NCBI GenBank assembly: GCA_900321845.1
Contig: ONXT01000282.1
Coordinates: 1-7,766 of the forward strand
From: an uncultured Bacteroidales bacterium
GTDB lineage: Bacteria; Bacteroidota; Bacteroidia; Bacteroidales; WCHB1-69
Length of the DNA: 7,766 nt
Direction of reading: 5' to 3'
Position numbers and translations under genes: made by a program. The notes beneath the pieces were generated by a model. The model saw nothing but the letters and a program-made list of their open reading frames with translations. It had not been told where the DNA came from and ran no database searches. Every line of letters begins with the position of its first letter. Position 1 is the stretch's first letter. Below, piece by piece: positions 5,233 through 7,766 of this stretch.

Positions 5233-7335
5233 ATGAAAAAAATTATTTTTTCCATTGCAATTTTAGCAATTATGTCAACATCCTGTAAAAAAAGCGAGAA
5301 TCAGAGCACTGAACAAGTCAATGATTCTGAATTGATTACAAAAGAAAACCGTCCTGTACCGGATTTCTCCAAGGGCATTCTTACGGAAGAGATCCTTTGG
5401 TATTTCGGCAGGGTTTCCGCTCCGTCGGTTTCTCCTGACGGCAAGACCTTGCTCTATTCGGTTAAATATTTCGACTATAGAAAGAACAAGGGCAATGCCG
5501 AACTTTACACGGTTCCCGTTGCCGGTGGGACACCCACGCAAGTCTCTTCCACGCCCGACGACGAAATTCAGCCGATATGGATGCCCGACGGCAAGAAAAT
5601 TGCCTTCCTCTATCCCGACAAAGATGGGGTTTTGCAGGTTTTCGAGGCCAACCCCAACGGTTCCATGCGTCGGCAGGTGACTCACGCTCCGAGCGATGTG
5701 AACGGTTTCTCTTTCTCGCCCGACGGCAAAAACATCCTGTTCACCCGCAATGTGAAACTGGATACAACCGCTGTTGACCGCTATCCCGATTTGCCCAAGA
5801 ACACGGCGCAAATCTATGACGATCTGATGTATCGTCATTGGGATGCCTGGGCCGACGGAACTTACGCCCATCTGTTCATCGCGCCGGTTAACGATACTGA
5901 AAATGCAGTGGAACTGCTCAAAGGCGAGCGTTTCCATTCGCCCGTCCCCTCCAGTGGCGGCATGGAAGAGGCCGTTTGGAGCCCCGACGGCAAGAAAATC
6001 GCCTACTGCTGCAAACGCGCTACCGGCAAGGACTTCGCGGTAAGCACAAACACCGACATCTTCATCTATGACCTCGCTTCCCAACAAACCATCAACATGA
6101 CCGAGGGCAACCAAGGTTACGATATGGATCCCGTTTGGAGTCCCGACGGCAGCAAAATTGCGTGGTGGAGCATGGAGACGCCCGGTTTCGAATCCGACAA
6201 GAAGCGCCTGATGATTTACGATCTCAAGAAAGACTCTTCGGATTACTGCACTCCCGATTTCGACTACAATGCCGAGAGTTTCGTTTGGAGCGCCAAGGGC
6301 GACAAGGTCTATTTCCTCAGCTGCGTGGAGGCGACCTACCAAATCTATTCCTTTGATCTCGCAAGCCGTGCTATCGACACGCTGACCAGTGGCGACCACG
6401 ACTACAACTCATTGGCCCTTGCCGGCGACAAGCTGATTGCCACGATGACCCGCCACGACCTGCCCGCTGAAATCTTCTCCATCGATTTGGCAACCAAGCA
6501 GGCCAAGCAGATTACCTTTACCAACAAGGACATTCTGGATAAAATCGACATGGGCAAGACCGAGAAACGCTGGGTGAAAACCACCGATGGCAAGGATATG
6601 CTCGTGTGGGTGATTCTTCCTCCGAAATTCGACCCCAACAAAAAATACCCGACACTGCTTTATTGTGAAGGCGGCCCGCAATCTCCTGTAAGTCAGTTCT
6701 TCTCCTATCGCTGGTGTTTCAAGATGATGTCGGCGCACGATTATATCGTGGTTGCTCCGAACCGCCGTGGTCTGCCCGGCTTCGGTCAGGAATGGAACGA
6801 CCAGATTAGTCGTGACTATGGCGGACAGAACATGAAGGACTATTTCTCCGCCATCGATGCGCTGGCCAAAGAGCCCTATGTGGATGAAACCCGCTTGGGC
6901 GCAGTCGGAGCCAGTTACGGCGGATACTCCGTCTATTGGCTCGCCGGTCATCACGAGAAACGCTTCAAGGCCTTCATCGCCCATTGCGGCATGTTCAACT
7001 TTGAAAGCTGGTACGGCACGACGGAAGAGCTTTTCTTCGCCAATCACGATATTGAAGGACCCTATTGGGAGAAGCCGACCCCGAAGAGCTACAGCTTCTC
7101 GCCGAACAAGTTCGTCGGCAACTGGGACACTCCGATTCTCGTCATCCATGGTGGCAACGATTTCCGCATCCCCTATACCGAAGGAATGCAGGCGTTTGAC
7201 ATCGCCCAGATGAAGGGAATTCCGAGTCGTTTCCTCTATTTCCCCGATGAAACTCATTTCGTCGTGAAACCGCAAAATGCCATGGTTTGGCAGCGTGAAT
7301 TCTTCCGCTTCCTGGATGAATATCTGAAGAAATAG
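5233..7335 (+). CDS. dpp5: S9 family dipeptidyl peptidase, DPP5-like, probable lipoprotein
   Basis: This 700-residue exported serine peptidase should release dipeptides from peptide N-termini outside the cytoplasm. The N-terminal half is a beta-propeller with at least six PD40-type motifs, near residues 64, 115, 160, 248, 301 and 351 (for example VWSPDGKKIA). The C-terminal alpha/beta hydrolase domain starts at about 445 and holds the triad S561 in GASYGGYSVYW, D643 in HGGNDFRIP and H675 in PDETHFV. The stretches YCEGGPQSPVSQFFSYRW, VAPNRRGLPGFGQEW and QNAMVWQREFFRF closely resemble Porphyromonas gingivalis DPP5 as I remember it. The N-terminus MKKIIFSIAILAIMSTSC suggests signal peptidase II processing with C18 lipidated, followed by a polar linker. 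The frame is open upstream to 4996, but that part overlaps prmC and its promoter. The ATG at 5233 directly precedes the signal sequence, so I use it. Confidence 0.94.
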   Translation: MKKIIFSIAILAIMSTSCKKSENQSTEQVNDSELITKENRPVPDFSKGILTEEILWYFGRVSAPSVSPDGKTLLYSVKYFDYRKNKGNAELYTVPVAGGTPTQVSSTPDDEIQPIWMPDGKKIAFLYPDKDGVLQVFEANPNGSMRRQVTHAPSDVNGFSFSPDGKNILFTRNVKLDTTAVDRYPDLPKNTAQIYDDLMYRHWDAWADGTYAHLFIAPVNDTENAVELLKGERFHSPVPSSGGMEEAVWSPDGKKIAYCCKRATGKDFAVSTNTDIFIYDLASQQTINMTEGNQGYDMDPVWSPDGSKIAWWSMETPGFESDKKRLMIYDLKKDSSDYCTPDFDYNAESFVWSAKGDKVYFLSCVEATYQIYSFDLASRAIDTLTSGDHDYNSLALAGDKLIATMTRHDLPAEIFSIDLATKQAKQITFTNKDILDKIDMGKTEKRWVKTTDGKDMLVWVILPPKFDPNKKYPTLLYCEGGPQSPVSQFFSYRWCFKMMSAHDYIVVAPNRRGLPGFGQEWNDQISRDYGGQNMKDYFSAIDALAKEPYVDETRLGAVGASYGGYSVYWLAGHHEKRFKAFIAHCGMFNFESWYGTTEELFFANHDIEGPYWEKPTPKSYSFSPNKFVGNWDTPILVIHGGNDFRIPYTEGMQAFDIAQMKGIPSRFLYFPDETHFVVKPQNAMVWQREFFRFLDEYLKK

Positions 7336-7359
7336 CACCGCCACCGACTTGTTGTGACC

Positions 7360-7766
7360 ATGCGCGACTGGAGAACCAACTTGCAATGGGGTATAATGGA
7401 CACGTACATTCTACGTAAGTTCATCGGCTCCGTGTTCTTCTCCATTGCACTGTTGATGACCATCATCATCGTCTTCGACATTTCTGAGAAAATTCAGTCG
7501 TTTATGGACAATGAAATCCCTCTGAGCATCATTGTCGTCAAGTACTACTTCAATTTCATACCCTACTTCGTCAATCTATTCTTCCCGCTGTTCACTTTCA
7601 TCTCGGTGATTTGGTTCACCTCCAAATTGTCGGGATGGAATGAAATCATCTCCTTTTTCAACGGAGGTATCAGTTTCTACCGTTTTCTCGTCCCGTATAT
7701 CGTGGGGGCGTTGCTTTTGTGCATCCTCTCCATGTTCATGTCCAACTTTGTGATTCCGAAGACCAA
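7360..7766 (+). CDS. LptF/LptG (YjgP/YjgQ) family LPS export permease, N-terminal part (truncated by window edge)
   Basis: The 135 visible residues contain strongly hydrophobic segments at about 24-38 (SVFFSIALLMTIIIV), 70-95 (FIPYFVNLFFPLFTFISVIWF) and 115-130 (FLVPYIVGALLLCILS). They also carry family-typical stretches: DTYILRKFIGS, VFDISEKIQSF, WFTSKLSGWNEIISFFNGGISFYRFL and NFVIPK. LptF and LptG form the inner-membrane pair of the LptB2FG transporter that extracts lipopolysaccharide for delivery to the outer membrane. The visible half cannot tell LptF from LptG. An in-frame ATG at 7396, giving MDTYILRKF, is an equally plausible start. Neither start has a Shine-Dalgarno sequence. The gene begins 24 bases (or 60) after the dpp5 stop with no terminator or promoter motif between, so it is probably co-transcribed with dpp5. 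Confidence 0.88.
   Translation, partial: MRDWRTNLQWGIMDTYILRKFIGSVFFSIALLMTIIIVFDISEKIQSFMDNEIPLSIIVVKYYFNFIPYFVNLFFPLFTFISVIWFTSKLSGWNEIISFFNGGISFYRFLVPYIVGALLLCILSMFMSNFVIPKT

Noticed and set aside
5584..5999. Identical 17-base sequence at 5584-5600 and 5983-5999
   Set aside because: Both copies encode the PDGKKI core of propeller motifs. Similar but inexact copies occur at the other blades, so this is protein-level repetition, not a DNA element.
5275..6399. 374-residue minus-strand open frame opposite dpp5
   Set aside because: It lies wholly antisense to the conserved beta-propeller of dpp5, has no family motif and has no promoter or proper start context.
6409..7386. 325-residue minus-strand open frame opposite the dpp5 catalytic domain
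   Set aside because: It is a mirror of the conserved hydrolase domain with no motif of its own. Its frame and composition follow from the sense-strand codon bias.

Overview
The window looks like a chromosomal piece of a Bacteroidota genome, most likely Bacteroidales. Four things point that way: a large surface protein with a type IX secretion (T9SS) type B C-terminal sorting domain, TAnnTTTG-type (-7) promoter elements before the genes, no Shine-Dalgarno sequences, and a DPP5-like S9 peptidase closely resembling the Porphyromonas enzyme. I cannot name the genus from sequence alone.

Layout. Positions 1-299 (minus strand) hold the N-terminal 99 residues of an ABC transporter ATPase of the iron-siderophore/cobalamin importer class, running off the left edge. 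One base upstream of its ATG lies the stop of an 825-residue exported modular surface protein (301-2778, minus): lamin-tail domain, SprB-like repeat, Ig-like segment, four ~57-residue two-cysteine repeats, PKD domain and gliding-motility-type C-terminal domain. A 190-bp divergent promoter region follows. Next is a secreted C1 cysteine peptidase of the bleomycin hydrolase/PepC family (2969-4201, plus). It converges on prmC (4268-5110, minus) through a compact hairpin that looks bidirectional. A second divergent promoter region separates prmC from a DPP5-like dipeptidyl peptidase (5233-7335, plus). After 24 bases begins an LptF/LptG-family permease (7360 to the right edge, truncated).

How the genes fit together. 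The two exported peptidases suggest extracytoplasmic peptide breakdown for nutrition. The surface protein and ABC ATPase form a tight minus-strand pair of unknown functional connection. PrmC (release factor methylation) and the Lpt permease (LPS transport) are housekeeping functions. No tRNA, rRNA, mobile element, CRISPR array or phage signature was found, and there is no gene-free stretch over 300 bases. Most of the window is ordinary core genome. The least ordinary part is the modular cysteine-rich surface protein.
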